A DNA stretch of 51,914 nt from Emticicia sp. (GTDB taxonomy: Bacteria; Bacteroidota; Bacteroidia; Cytophagales; Spirosomataceae). The translations under genes and the position numbers were made by a program. The stretch spans positions 1 to 51,914 of the forward strand of contig JALQYE010000005.1 in the NCBI GenBank assembly GCA_023254245.1, in the 5' to 3' direction. Positions 41,211 through 50,693 of the stretch are shown here, piece after piece; position 1 is the first letter of the stretch, and each line of letters starts with the position of its first letter. Below the pieces are notes generated by a model that worked only from the letters and a program-made list of their open reading frames with translations, was not told where the DNA came from and ran no database searches.

Positions 41211-41663
41211 ATGAAATTTATAAAAGTAGGCATTTATTTCGTTTTTTTGGTTTATTGGCAATCGTCCATTGCACAGCATTTACAACCTGCCGACAAAATT
41301 ATAGGCACTTGGTTTTCTGAAAATAAAGATTTGAAAGTAGAAATTTTCAAAAAGAATGATAGGTTTTATGGGAAAGTAGTCTGGTTTATCTGCGACCCTA
41401 AAACCCCTAACATGGAAGATTTTAAAGATACCGAAAACCCTGACCCTAAGCTGAAAAACAGGCCGTGGCTTGGTATGCAAGTAGTTGATAACCTGAGTTT
41501 TAATGGTAAAGACACATGGCAGAATGGCACTATCTATGACCCAAACTCTGGACGAAGCTACGATTCAGTAGTAAGGCTAAAAGATGCCAATACACTTATT
41601 GTACGTGGCTATTGGGGCTTTGAAATCTTAGGGAAAAATATGGTATTTAATAGGGTAGAATAG
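41211..41663 (+). CDS. DUF2147 domain secreted protein
   Basis: The 150-residue protein has a signal peptide (about 1-21, ending SIAQH) and a DUF2147 domain (about 27-149), with KIIGTWFSENKDLKVEIFKK, NRPWLGMQVVDNL, IYDPNSGRSYDS and LIVRGYWGFEILGKN. The family folds as a small lipocalin-like beta-barrel and is of unknown role. It follows the barrel gene after 13 bases, so it is probably the third gene of the 39160 operon. A 21-bp perfect hairpin ends the operon. Confidence 0.88.
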   Translation: MKFIKVGIYFVFLVYWQSSIAQHLQPADKIIGTWFSENKDLKVEIFKKNDRFYGKVVWFICDPKTPNMEDFKDTENPDPKLKNRPWLGMQVVDNLSFNGKDTWQNGTIYDPNSGRSYDSVVRLKDANTLIVRGYWGFEILGKNMVFNRVE

Positions 41664-41669
41664 ACTAAG

Positions 41670-41716
41670 GTATTCATAAACTGGATAAAGCTTTTCTTTA
41701 TCCAGTTTATGAATAC
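41670..41716. terminator. Perfect 21-bp bidirectional terminator
   Basis: Arms 41670-41690 and 41696-41716 are perfect reverse complements over 21 bases around a 5-base loop, between convergent genes whose stops lie 7 and 5 bases away. Confidence 0.9.
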
Positions 41717-41720
41717 TGAT

Positions 41721-44363
41721 TTATTTTGCGTTTGTGTATTGAATCAAGTCGGCTACTAAACCTGTCCAGCCGCATTGGTGGGCAGCACCGAGCCCTTCGC
41801 CAGTATCTCCGTTGAAATACTCATAGAAAAGATGCAAATCTTTGAAGTGCGGGTCGGTATCGAATAGTTCAAAATCGCCTGTATTTGGTCGGCGGCTTTC
41901 TCCGTTCATTTGGAAGATTTTAATCAATCGATCGGCCACCATTAGAGCCGCATCTTTGATTGACATGATATTTCCCGAATTTGTTGGGTATTCAACCTCA
42001 AAATCATCGCCATAATAGCCATAAAACTTTAGTAGCGAGTCGATTAGTAAGAAATTAATTGGAAACCAAATTGGACCCCGCCAGTTTGAATTTCCTCCCA
42101 TAATGCTCAAATCAGACTCGGCTGGCGTATATTTTACACTTAAAATTTCGCCATGAAGGTTGAACTGATAAGGGTTCTCTTTATGCGATTTTGACAACGA
42201 ACGAATGCCATAATCTGATAAAAATTCTGCTTCATCGAACATTCGCTTAATAACCATTTTCATACGGTGGCCACGAAGGAGCGAAAGTAAGTGCGTTTCT
42301 CCCTTACCAGGTTCGTTCCAGCGAGAAATCAACGAAGCCAAGTCTGGACGATTGGTAAGTACCCATTCTAAGCGACGTTTGAAATCTGGTAATTTCGAGA
42401 GCATTTCTTCATCGATGACCTCAACGGCAAAGAGCGGAATCAGACCCACATACGAGCGAATCTTCATAAAGATTGTTTCGCCGTTTGGAGCGTGAAGTTT
42501 ATCGTAATAAAACTGGTCAGCTTCGTCCCAAAGCCCCAAGTCATTATCCTTGATTGGTTTATTGATGGCTGCTGCAATATGCAAGAAATGCTCAAAGAAT
42601 TTTGAGGCCATATCTTGATAAACAGGTTTTTCCATCGAAATCTCACACGCAATACGGAGCATGTTGAGCGTGTACATGGCCATCCATCCAGTTGCATCTG
42701 CTTGTTCGAGTTTTACACCTGGAATCTGAGCGTTTCGGTCGAAAACCCCAATATTATCAAGCCCTAAGAAGCCTCCGCCGAAGATATTATTTCCTTCTTC
42801 GTCTTTCTGATTGACCCACCACGTGAAGTTAATTAGCAATTTATGGAAGATTTTCTCCAGAAAGGCTAAATCGCCAACGCCGTTGTTGTTTTTCTTGTCG
42901 ATTTCATAGACTTTCCAAGTAGCCCAAGCATGTACAGGCGGATTTACATCAGAAAAATTCCATTCGTAAGCAGGAATCTGCCCGTTGGGGTGCATGTAAT
43001 ATTCTCGGAGTACAACGGCCAATTGTCGTTTGGCAAAATCGGCGTCGATGCGGGCGAGCGTAAGCGTATGAAAGGCCAAATCCCACGCAGCGAACCACGG
43101 ATATTCCCACTTATCGGGCATTGATAAAATATTCGCCATGTAGGCATGCTTCCACGTATTATTTCTCGGAAACGCCCTTCCTTTAAACTCAAATGGCATT
43201 TTAGGGTCGCCTTTGAGCCATTCATTGATATTATAATAGTAGAATTGCTTGTTCCACATCATACCCGCAAAGGCCTGACGCTGAATGTTACGTTGTTCTT
43301 CTGACTTTATATCTTGCTGAATGTGGTCAAAAAACTCATCGGCTTCTTTAATTCTTGACTCAAAAATTTCGTCGAAATCCGAAAAAGCTTTTTGGTTATG
43401 GGTATTCTGACTAAAACGTAATCGGATGGTGTGACTTTCCCCTCCTTCAATTTGCTTGGTATAGCGAGCCGATGCCTTTGTACCGATTTTATTCGGATTT
43501 ACTGTGTTTGGCTTTCCCGTAAGTATATAATCACAGATGCCATCTTTTACGTACATGGCGGTATTTTGTTTTCCAAAAATACGTTCCATGTTGGTTTCGT
43601 TTTCACAAAATACGAGTTCGTCGGCACCTTCAACATATAATTTGTATTTTCCTAAAAGCTGGTGCGAAACCTCTACCTGATTATTGGCGATACCCGTTAG
43701 CATTGGAGCTTTTTTGTAGGCTTCGTAGCCCCAACTCCAAGTATTTCTGAACCAAAGCGTTGGGAGCATTGTCAGAATAGCCGCTTTTTTGTTTCGGTTG
43801 TGGGCCGTTATCTTAATTAAAATATCATTTTCATCGGCTTTAGCGTATTCGATAAAAATATCAAAATATTCGTTGTTATTGAAAACGCCAGTTTGCTCGA
43901 TTTCAAATTCAGTATTTGAGCGATTACGTTTCTGGTTTTCTTCAACAATTTGTCGGTAGGGAAATTCATTCTGAGGATACTTGTAGAGCATCTTCATGTA
44001 TGAATGTGTAGGCGTGCTATCTATATAATAGTAAAGTTCTTTTACATCTTCGCCGTGATTCCCTTCTGAGCCAGTTAAGCCAAAAAGGCGTTCCTTGATA
44101 ATTTTGTCTTTGTGATTCCAGAACGATACCGCAAAGCAAATATGTTGTTTGTTATCCGAAATACCCCCGATACCATCTTCTCCCCAACGATACGCTCTTG
44201 AGCGTGCCATATCGTGCGGAACGTAGTCCCAAGCATTACCATATACACTATAATCTTCTCTGACAGTTCCCCATTGTCTTTCAGATAGATACGGACCCCA
44301 TTTTTTCCATCCTTTATTGTCTTTTCTTTGGCTTAGGCGAATCTTTTCTTGTATTTCAGTCAT
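41721..44363 (-). CDS. GH63-like glucosidase (MGH1-type glycoside hydrolase)
   Basis: The 880-residue cytoplasmic-looking protein (no signal peptide) matches the large bacterial group related to mannosyl-oligosaccharide glucosidase (GH63). It begins RKDNKGWKKWGPYLSERQWG and has the (alpha/alpha)6 toroid part from about residue 340 on, with WDLAFHTLTLARID, NPPVHAWATWKVYE, GGGFLGLDNIGVFDRN and GGNSNWRGPIWFPINFLLID. Its substrate is unknown; glucose-containing di- or oligosaccharides or glycosylglycerate are possible. It is a single-gene unit between strong terminators. Confidence 0.88.
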   Translation of the reverse strand: MTEIQEKIRLSQRKDNKGWKKWGPYLSERQWGTVREDYSVYGNAWDYVPHDMARSRAYRWGEDGIGGISDNKQHICFAVSFWNHKDKIIKERLFGLTGSEGNHGEDVKELYYYIDSTPTHSYMKMLYKYPQNEFPYRQIVEENQKRNRSNTEFEIEQTGVFNNNEYFDIFIEYAKADENDILIKITAHNRNKKAAILTMLPTLWFRNTWSWGYEAYKKAPMLTGIANNQVEVSHQLLGKYKLYVEGADELVFCENETNMERIFGKQNTAMYVKDGICDYILTGKPNTVNPNKIGTKASARYTKQIEGGESHTIRLRFSQNTHNQKAFSDFDEIFESRIKEADEFFDHIQQDIKSEEQRNIQRQAFAGMMWNKQFYYYNINEWLKGDPKMPFEFKGRAFPRNNTWKHAYMANILSMPDKWEYPWFAAWDLAFHTLTLARIDADFAKRQLAVVLREYYMHPNGQIPAYEWNFSDVNPPVHAWATWKVYEIDKKNNNGVGDLAFLEKIFHKLLINFTWWVNQKDEEGNNIFGGGFLGLDNIGVFDRNAQIPGVKLEQADATGWMAMYTLNMLRIACEISMEKPVYQDMASKFFEHFLHIAAAINKPIKDNDLGLWDEADQFYYDKLHAPNGETIFMKIRSYVGLIPLFAVEVIDEEMLSKLPDFKRRLEWVLTNRPDLASLISRWNEPGKGETHLLSLLRGHRMKMVIKRMFDEAEFLSDYGIRSLSKSHKENPYQFNLHGEILSVKYTPAESDLSIMGGNSNWRGPIWFPINFLLIDSLLKFYGYYGDDFEVEYPTNSGNIMSIKDAALMVADRLIKIFQMNGESRRPNTGDFELFDTDPHFKDLHLFYEYFNGDTGEGLGAAHQCGWTGLVADLIQYTNAK

Positions 44364-44482
44364 ACTCGTATCTTTAATCTGTTAAGGTTTAGGTTATAAG
44401 TATTTTACTTTCCTTTGCACTCTTGTATTCTATTTATAATAAGACATATAAGTCTTTGTACTGAATAATTTTTGGCTATTCG

Positions 44483-44490
44483 CAAAAATA
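44483..44490 (-). promoter_or_regulatory. -7 box, possible promoter of the glucosidase gene
   Basis: On the minus strand this reads TATTTTTG, a perfect TAnnTTTG match, 120 bases before the start codon. No well-placed TTG is seen. Confidence 0.3.
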
Positions 44491-44584
44491 TGAAAAATAA
44501 TAAATGATTAAAGTTGAATACTTGAATAGCTTATAATAGTAACAAAAGTTGTTGGAATAATGATAAAATATGTGTCAAAACTAA

Positions 44585-44615
44585 AAAGCCTTCTGAGTGA
44601 TTCTCAGAAGGCTTT
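44585..44615 (-). terminator. Intrinsic terminator after the coiled-coil protein gene
   Basis: AAAGCCTTCTGAG and CTCAGAAGGCTTT form a 13-bp stem with a 5-base loop; on the minus strand it runs into TTTTTAGTTTT. It lies 18 bases after the stop at 44634. Confidence 0.85.
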
Positions 44616-44633
44616 CATTGACTTACAAATGCT

Positions 44634-45308
44634 TTATTTAATGCGTGTTTTCACCACACTGGCGGCTTTTTGTTTTTCTTCAAGTGCAATGCGAGCATTT
44701 TCTTGGTCTTGCTTGTTATCTGTTTGGTCTTTCAATAGTTTTTCGAGTTCAATTCTGTTGTTTTCGATTTCTTTCAAAAGCTTTTCTTTTTCTCGTTTAT
44801 TTTTTTCGATGTCTCTTACAATTCGGTCTGCAGTTTTATTGACTCGGTCGAGGTTTTTTTGAGCTTCTTCCGAATCTCTTTCTGCGAGCCTCACATCTTC
44901 ATTTTGCATGGCAAAGGCATAAAAATCTTTCAGAAGTTGTTCAACCCCTCTAAAAGATTTATTGTTCTCTGAAACCATATTTCCTCCACCAACATCAAAC
45001 GATGCAAAGACTTTGGTTTTTACTTTCTGGTCAGAGATAACCTTTGTCATCAGATTGATTGGGTCTGGCGAAATATCAGGAATATTGGCAGCTGCAATAT
45101 TAAACACTTCACGACTTTGTGCCACACCACCATATTTTGAAATGAACAACGACCAGTCTTTTTCAATGAATTTTTTTTCGATGTTGAGCGTCATATAAAA
45201 CCCTTCCTTTCGGTCTTTGCCAAAAACTTCCGAACCGCTCAAAATTGTCTGACTAAAACCTGTCAAACTCGCTACCAGCAAAATGCTTGTGATAAGTGCT
45301 TTTCTCAT
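44634..45308 (-). CDS. Secreted coiled-coil protein of unknown function
   Basis: The 224-residue protein has a signal peptide (about 1-19, ending TGFSQ), a globular N-terminal part (about 20-125) and a long charged coiled coil (about 135-215; ADRIVRDIEKNKREKEKLLK and IELEKLLKDQTDNKQDQENA). I recognise no named family. It is probably periplasmic. It follows the methyltransferase gene by 73 bases on the same strand and ends at a strong terminator. Confidence 0.72.
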   Translation of the reverse strand: MRKALITSILLVASLTGFSQTILSGSEVFGKDRKEGFYMTLNIEKKFIEKDWSLFISKYGGVAQSREVFNIAAANIPDISPDPINLMTKVISDQKVKTKVFASFDVGGGNMVSENNKSFRGVEQLLKDFYAFAMQNEDVRLAERDSEEAQKNLDRVNKTADRIVRDIEKNKREKEKLLKEIENNRIELEKLLKDQTDNKQDQENARIALEEKQKAASVVKTRIK

Positions 45309-45381
45309 AATAATAAATTTTAATTGTCGCTATTAGGACGCTATACTTGGGGTATTGTAACTGAATCTACAGATAAAAAAA

Positions 45382-46608
45382 TCATGCCTGTATTGATTTT
45401 CGACAAACTAATACAATTTTTTGTTTGTCCATATTTTCGGTAGCAAATAAATAGTATTCACCGCCATCCTGCAAACCCAGCTTCTTTTTTATTTCTTCGG
45501 GTTTCAGCGGGAAATTTCGGGTACTAATATTGGCCTTTGGTGTAGGTAATTTTGAAAGAATTTCTTTTTTATCGAATTTACAAACGGTTTCACATACGAA
45601 ACTCCTGCCCGCAAAATTTTCAACGAGCGAATCAGCAGTATATAAATGGCTATTTGGAGCGAGTTTTGCTAAGCCAAATTGAGCAGCAATACTTTTAAAA
45701 GCTCCAGCTTTCAAGATAGTTGCATTGGGTTCGTAAATGTAAGTGCTTGGTTGAGAGTATTTTATGATTGAGTTTTCTTCACCTTTGTAGTCAAATGTAA
45801 AAAGCTGCGGTTGACTATTGGGTAAAAAGTTTACACAATGAATCGAAGTTTTTGATTCAATTTTAGCTTTTTGACTTATAAATAATAATTCTTTAACTTC
45901 ATTTTCGAGAGCAACAATGTGTACTTCCGTAATGCTTTTACCCAACTGTTCAACCGCCAATTTAATATCCAGCATTGGCGAAAACTTTACCATATAGTTT
46001 TCTAACAAATGCTTGATAGAAAGCAGATTTGGCTCACAATCTTCAATCTTAAAAACCTTGTTTTTTGCATCATCTCTGCGATGTGGGTCAATGTAGAAAT
46101 TCCTTATCGCTTTATTAGCCGATTGAGCAAACAACACTGAGTTTTCGTTTAAAACTTTAATATTCTGTTTTTCTAAAACCTCAAAATTATATTTCGCTAC
46201 CGCTGCTAAATTTGAGTTTTGCTCAATATATTTCACCGAATCTGTCACTTTCGATAAAGCCCAGGTATCAAGCCCCATACCGCCAGTGAGGTCAGCACAT
46301 GGAGCATTTCCAAAGTTTCGTGCAAAAATTTGTGCTTTGTAATTGGCTGTTATTTCAGATGATGCCTGTTCGACTGAGAGTGGAGGAGGAAAAATAACAT
46401 TTTGGTTGGCGTGCCAAAATGGTAATTTATGCTTTGCTTTATTTCGAGCCAGCCATTGGTCGGCAACCAAACGTAACATTTCTGCATCCAATTTTTGTGG
46501 ATTCTTTAAAACATATCTCTGAATCTCAGTTTCTTGAATTTGTTGAGCAATCTGATTGGCTTGTTGCAGTTTTTCTAACATTGTCGGTGTAGATGAAATT
46601 AATTTCAT
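45382..46608 (-). CDS. Class I SAM-dependent methyltransferase with THUMP-like domain
   Basis: The 408-residue protein has an N-terminal helical region (1-85), a class I methyltransferase core with motif ADLTGGMGLDTWALS (about 109-123) and FYIDPHRRDD (about 172-181), where the DP-H resembles the catalytic IV motif, and a C-terminal THUMP-like domain (about 330-405; NISTRNFPLKPEEIKKKLGL). An RNA substrate is likely from the THUMP-like part but is not proven. An internal ATG at 46581 is an alternative start. It is divergent from the oxidoreductase gene. Confidence 0.82.
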   Translation of the reverse strand: MKLISSTPTMLEKLQQANQIAQQIQETEIQRYVLKNPQKLDAEMLRLVADQWLARNKAKHKLPFWHANQNVIFPPPLSVEQASSEITANYKAQIFARNFGNAPCADLTGGMGLDTWALSKVTDSVKYIEQNSNLAAVAKYNFEVLEKQNIKVLNENSVLFAQSANKAIRNFYIDPHRRDDAKNKVFKIEDCEPNLLSIKHLLENYMVKFSPMLDIKLAVEQLGKSITEVHIVALENEVKELLFISQKAKIESKTSIHCVNFLPNSQPQLFTFDYKGEENSIIKYSQPSTYIYEPNATILKAGAFKSIAAQFGLAKLAPNSHLYTADSLVENFAGRSFVCETVCKFDKKEILSKLPTPKANISTRNFPLKPEEIKKKLGLQDGGEYYLFATENMDKQKIVLVCRKSIQA

Positions 46609-46638
46609 TCATCGTTCTTCATTCTCCATTCTTAATTC

Positions 46639-46646
46639 TAATTTTG
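46639..46646 (+). promoter_or_regulatory. -7 box of the DAO-type oxidoreductase gene
   Basis: TAATTTTG fits TAnnTTTG perfectly, 22 bases before the ATG at 46669. Confidence 0.4.
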
Positions 46647-46668
46647 ATAAAAATTAGTTCGCAATATT

Positions 46669-47799
46669 ATGTTTAGTTTTTGGGAAAAAGATGTTTTTTT
46701 GAAAAAATATGATGTAGTTATCGTTGGAGCGGGTTTTTCGGGGCTTTGGTTGGCATATTTTCTGAAAAAATATCGACCGAAAATCGAAATCGCAGTTCTC
46801 GAATCAGGTACTTTGCCAACGGGAGCAAGCACCAAAAATGCTGGTTTTTCGTGCTTTGGAAGCCCTACTGAATTGCTCGAAAATATTGCAGTAATGGGAC
46901 TCGACCAAGCTATGTTTTGGGCCGAACAACGCCATATAGGTATCAGTATGATTGACCAATATTTTGGCTCTGAGATTGAATTTGATGACTGTGGAGGCAC
47001 TGAGCTTTTTAATGATAAAGTCATTTTTGAAGAAACAAAAGAGCAATTGGCTCAACTAAATCAATCAATAAAAAGTATTACAGGAAGTGAAAATCATTTC
47101 TTTGTTGATGAATCAATTATCAAACATGCAAGATTTTCTGGATTCCGATACGCCATAAAAAATGACGTAGAAGGTTCGATTCACAGTGGAAAATTAATCA
47201 ATTCAATGATTGAAGTTCTACAAGCTCAAAAAGTAAAAATATTTTTTGGGGTAGAAGTTGAACGTTTTGAAGAAAACCACGAAGAAGCCACTATCATTGC
47301 CAAAAATGGAATGGTTTTTAGAGCAAACCATCTGAGTATTACTACTAATGCTTTCACAAAGCAACTCCTGCCCGAAGTTGATTTATACCCTGGTCGTGGA
47401 CAAGTGCTGATAACTGAACCCATAGATGGGCTAAATTGGCGAGGAACATTTCATTTCGATAAAGGTTATTATTATTTCCGAAATTACCAAAACCGAGTCT
47501 TATTTGGTGGGGGTAGAAATTTAGACTTTCAAGCCGAAAACACCGATGAATTTGCTCTGACTGAGTTAGTACAAAACAGATTGGAGCAGCTACTCTACGA
47601 AAATATTATTCCGAATCATAAACACATAAAAATTGACCATCGTTGGAGCGGCATTATGGCATTTGATGCTACCAAAACCCCTGTGAGTAAGTGTTTGAGT
47701 AAACGGGTATCATTAAGTGTAAGAATGAACGGAATGGGGGTGGCCTTAGCTCCTACACTCTCAGAAAGTTTAGCGAAAGAGATAATTACGATTGTTTAG
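46669..47799 (+). CDS. DAO-type FAD-dependent oxidoreductase
   Basis: The 376-residue protein has an N-terminal FAD-binding motif VVIVGAGFSGLWLAYFL (about 16-32), the ASTKNAGFSCFG segment (about 53-64) typical of glycine/D-amino acid oxidase-like enzymes, PGRGQVLITEPI (about 243-254) and the C-terminal HRWSGIMAFDATKTP plus MNGMGVALAPTLSE. It probably oxidises a secondary or primary amine; the substrate is unknown. It lacks a signal peptide and is transcribed alone, divergent from the methyltransferase gene. Confidence 0.85.
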   Translation: MFSFWEKDVFLKKYDVVIVGAGFSGLWLAYFLKKYRPKIEIAVLESGTLPTGASTKNAGFSCFGSPTELLENIAVMGLDQAMFWAEQRHIGISMIDQYFGSEIEFDDCGGTELFNDKVIFEETKEQLAQLNQSIKSITGSENHFFVDESIIKHARFSGFRYAIKNDVEGSIHSGKLINSMIEVLQAQKVKIFFGVEVERFEENHEEATIIAKNGMVFRANHLSITTNAFTKQLLPEVDLYPGRGQVLITEPIDGLNWRGTFHFDKGYYYFRNYQNRVLFGGGRNLDFQAENTDEFALTELVQNRLEQLLYENIIPNHKHIKIDHRWSGIMAFDATKTPVSKCLSKRVSLSVRMNGMGVALAPTLSESLAKEIITIV

Positions 47800-47881
47800 T
47801 TTTCAAATAAACTTATTCGGTAGTTATTTTTTGTTAAATCTAAATACTTGAAACCATTTTTATACTATCGTAGTTTTTTAT

Positions 47882-47889
47882 TACTTTTA
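47882..47889 (+). promoter_or_regulatory. -7-like box of the small acidic protein gene
   Basis: TACTTTTA matches TAnnTTTG except the last base and lies 41 bases before the ATG at 47930. Confidence 0.3.
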
Positions 47890-47929
47890 CATAAGTAATT
47901 CTAATAGGTATTATAAAAATCATTTATTG

Positions 47930-48220
47930 ATGTTTCATCGAATCTTGGTATTGATGCTCTTGATGATGGTCGAATTCTCGACTGTTAGAAGTTGCTTTGA
48001 TAGCTTTAAGCCAAGTATAGAAGTGCAAGACATCGAAGATAGCAACGAGAGCGAGGATACCTCGGAAGAAGATATTCTCATTGAGAAGTTTTTTCTTTCA
48101 CCTCCCTCTTTTCAATTTTCTACGATTGATATTTTATCAAAAAATATCATTAGCGATTTGGTTTCAATGAGTATACCAAATCCATACCGAACAATAACCT
48201 CCCCACCTCCAAAGGTATAA
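47930..48220 (+). CDS. Small secreted acidic protein of unknown function
   Basis: The 96-residue product has a hydrophobic signal-like N-terminus (about 4-20, RILVLMLLMMVEFS), then an acidic run IEVQDIEDSNESEDTSEED (about 30-48) and a proline-rich end (TSPPPKV). No family is recognised. It lies 142 bases upstream of the SulP transporter gene. In plan (signal peptide, acidic segment, short length, place before transport genes) it resembles the protein at 25255, but I see no convincing alignment. A TTG one codon upstream is less likely as the start. Confidence 0.45.
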   Translation: MFHRILVLMLLMMVEFSTVRSCFDSFKPSIEVQDIEDSNESEDTSEEDILIEKFFLSPPSFQFSTIDILSKNIISDLVSMSIPNPYRTITSPPPKV

Positions 48221-48362
48221 TTGCCATATTCCTACATTTTTCATAAAGACATTTCGTTGTGCTACATCGACTCAGAAGGGGCTGTGATGTATTCGATTTT
48301 TTCTATTATGATTCTGAACTTTTTTGATAAAAGACACTCTTTAATTGTCTAATAATTCCTCT

Positions 48363-49904
48363 ATGAAAATATTTAATTTTAGTCACATTAAATCTGACTT
48401 TTCGTCGGGTTTAGTGGTATTTTTAGTAGCATTACCGCTTTGTTTAGGGGTGGCTTTAGCATCAGGAGCACCGCTTATTTCTGGAATCATTGCTGGAATT
48501 GTTGGTGGCGTAGTTGTTGGAGCATTGAGTGGCTCACAACTGGGCGTAAGTGGACCTGCTGCTGGTCTTACGGTAACGGTACTTACCTCTATTACCGAGC
48601 TTGGAGCTTACGATACATTCTTATTGGCTGTAGTATTGGCAGGCGTTTTTCAAATTATTTTAGGCCGCTTGAAAGCGGGAGTTATTGGCTATTATTTCCC
48701 TACATCAGTAATTAAAGGCATGCTTACTGCCATTGGTATTATTATTATCCTAAAGCAAATTCCGCATGCAATGGGTATTGATTTAGACTATGAAGGTGAT
48801 GAAGATTTTTTTCAATCTGATGGTCAGAATACTTTTTCTGAAATCTTACGAGTAAGTGAATTATTCAACGAAGGGGCTTTAGTTATAGGCTTAGTTTCGC
48901 TGGGAATCATGATAGTATGGGAGCAGCCGTTTATCAGAAGAAATAAAATCTTGAATTTGATTCCTGGGGCATTATTGGCCGTAATTGCAGGAATTGTACT
49001 TAATACGGGTCTTACTGTTTTACCCCCATTGTTTCACCTCGAAAGTAATCACTTGGTTAGTCTACCGATTACAAACTCAATCGGTGATTTCTTTACTTTA
49101 TTTCAGATGCCAAACTTTTCGGCAATCAGCAATTTGGCAGTTTGGAAAGTCGCTCTTGTTATTGCGATAATTGCCAGCCTCGAAACCCTTCTGAGCGTTG
49201 AAGCCACTGACAAACTTGATACTGATTCACGAATAACACCAACAAACCGTGAGCTTCAAGCACAAGGAGTTGGTAATATTATTTCAGGTTTATTGGGTGG
49301 CTTACCACTCACGCAAGTAATTGTTAGAAGCTCGGCTAATATTCAAGCAGGTGGAAAAACTAATTTATCTACGGTTATTCATGGGCTTATTTTATTGATT
49401 TGTACGATTACCATTCCAACTGTTTTGAACCAAATTCCTTTGGCATCATTAGCGATTGTCTTAATAATGGTTGGCTATAAATTGGCAAAACCTGCCATTT
49501 TTAAGCAAATGTACAAGGAAGGTCAAGACCAATTTGTGCCTTTTGTGATAACAGTTTTAGCAGTAGTTTTTACTGATTTATTAAAAGGAATTGGCATTGG
49601 AGTATTTGTAGCGATGCTCTATATTCTTTACACTAATTATAAAGGCTCGATGTCATTCATGCGTGAAGGCAAAAGTGTATTAATTCAGTTTAATAAAGAT
49701 ATTTTTTACTTCAATAAATCAGAACTTAAAATCAAATTGGCATCCTTAAAGGAGGGAGATACCGTATATATTGACGGTACAAGGTCTGCATTTATTGACC
49801 ACGATATTTATCTGACTTTAGAGGAGTTTCAGAAAGAAGTTAAATCACGTAACATAGAAGTAGAATTAAAAGGAATTTCAAGAAAACAACTAAACCATAA
49901 TTAA
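48363..49904 (+). CDS. SulP family inorganic anion transporter, probable bicarbonate transporter
   Basis: The 513-residue inner-membrane protein has the SulP membrane domain (about 10-410), with LVVFLVALPLCLGVALASGA in the first helices and QLGVSGPAAGLTVTV in the substrate-site repeat, then a shortened STAS-like domain (about 430-510; VYIDGTRSAFIDHDIYLTL). SulP proteins carry sulfate, bicarbonate or other anions by Na+ or H+ coupling. A beta-carbonic anhydrase gene follows after 5 bases, so bicarbonate is the likely substrate (inference). The ATG at 48363 is chosen over a TTG at 48345. Confidence 0.9.
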   Translation: MKIFNFSHIKSDFSSGLVVFLVALPLCLGVALASGAPLISGIIAGIVGGVVVGALSGSQLGVSGPAAGLTVTVLTSITELGAYDTFLLAVVLAGVFQIILGRLKAGVIGYYFPTSVIKGMLTAIGIIIILKQIPHAMGIDLDYEGDEDFFQSDGQNTFSEILRVSELFNEGALVIGLVSLGIMIVWEQPFIRRNKILNLIPGALLAVIAGIVLNTGLTVLPPLFHLESNHLVSLPITNSIGDFFTLFQMPNFSAISNLAVWKVALVIAIIASLETLLSVEATDKLDTDSRITPTNRELQAQGVGNIISGLLGGLPLTQVIVRSSANIQAGGKTNLSTVIHGLILLICTITIPTVLNQIPLASLAIVLIMVGYKLAKPAIFKQMYKEGQDQFVPFVITVLAVVFTDLLKGIGIGVFVAMLYILYTNYKGSMSFMREGKSVLIQFNKDIFYFNKSELKIKLASLKEGDTVYIDGTRSAFIDHDIYLTLEEFQKEVKSRNIEVELKGISRKQLNHN

Positions 49905-49909
49905 AAATA

Positions 49910-50581
49910 ATGCAAGCTTATCAAAAACTCTTATTAGCAAATAAGGCTTGGGCAGCCGAAAAACTTCGTGTAGATGAAGATTATTTTGAAGAATTAGCAT
50001 CACACCAAAATCCAGAGTTTCTTTGGATTGGCTGTGCGGATAGCCGTGTACCTGCCGACCAAGTAACTGGAACACAACCTGGAGATATTTTTGTGCATCG
50101 AAATGTTGCTAATTTGGTCGTACACACTGATATTAACATGCTTAGTGTACTTCAATATGCCGTTGAGGTGCTCAAAGTGAAGCATATTTTGGTAGTTGGA
50201 CATTATAATTGTGGTGGAGTTAAGGCCTCTATGGATAACAAAGATTATGGCTTAATCAATAAGTGGCTAAGAAACATTAAAGATGTAAACGTAAAGCACC
50301 ACGACGAGTTGAGTAAAATTGAAGATTTTCAAGAGAAGTTCGACAGATTAGTTGAGTTAAATGTAACCGAGCAAGTGCGTAATTTAGCCAAGACAACTAT
50401 TGTTCAGAAGGCTTGGGCCGCAGGCGATTATCCGCATTTACATGGTTGGGTACTCGATTTGAAAACAGGACTGATTAAAACTATCATGGAGATTTTGCCT
50501 GATGATTTAAATGCAATCGAAGAAGTGTATCGGTATGATATCAAAGTTCCTGAAGGACAACTGAATGAATCAATGCACTGA
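49910..50581 (+). CDS. Beta-class carbonic anhydrase
   Basis: The 223-residue protein has the zinc ligands Cys42 (in GCADSRVP, with Asp44-Arg46 dyad), His98 and Cys101 (in VVGHYNCGGV), the hallmark of beta-carbonic anhydrases, and is full length. It interconverts CO2 and bicarbonate in the cytoplasm. It starts 5 bases after the SulP gene, so the pair forms an operon for inorganic carbon handling. A 20-bp terminator follows at 50599-50640. Confidence 0.96.
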   Translation: MQAYQKLLLANKAWAAEKLRVDEDYFEELASHQNPEFLWIGCADSRVPADQVTGTQPGDIFVHRNVANLVVHTDINMLSVLQYAVEVLKVKHILVVGHYNCGGVKASMDNKDYGLINKWLRNIKDVNVKHHDELSKIEDFQEKFDRLVELNVTEQVRNLAKTTIVQKAWAAGDYPHLHGWVLDLKTGLIKTIMEILPDDLNAIEEVYRYDIKVPEGQLNESMH

Positions 50582-50598
50582 TAATCATACTCACTTAT

Positions 50599-50640
50599 AA
50601 ACAAGAACTGCGAGCCAATTTTGGCTCGCAGTTCTTGTTT
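50599..50640. terminator. Strong terminator after the carbonic anhydrase gene
   Basis: Two 20-base arms (50599-50618 and 50621-50640; core AAGAACTGCGAGCC) are perfect reverse complements around a 2-base centre. It lies between convergent genes and can serve both. Confidence 0.85.
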
Positions 50641-50693
50641 ACGGAATAGGTGGAAATAGTTGTATGGATTTTAGTAACTAAAGCTATAAGACC

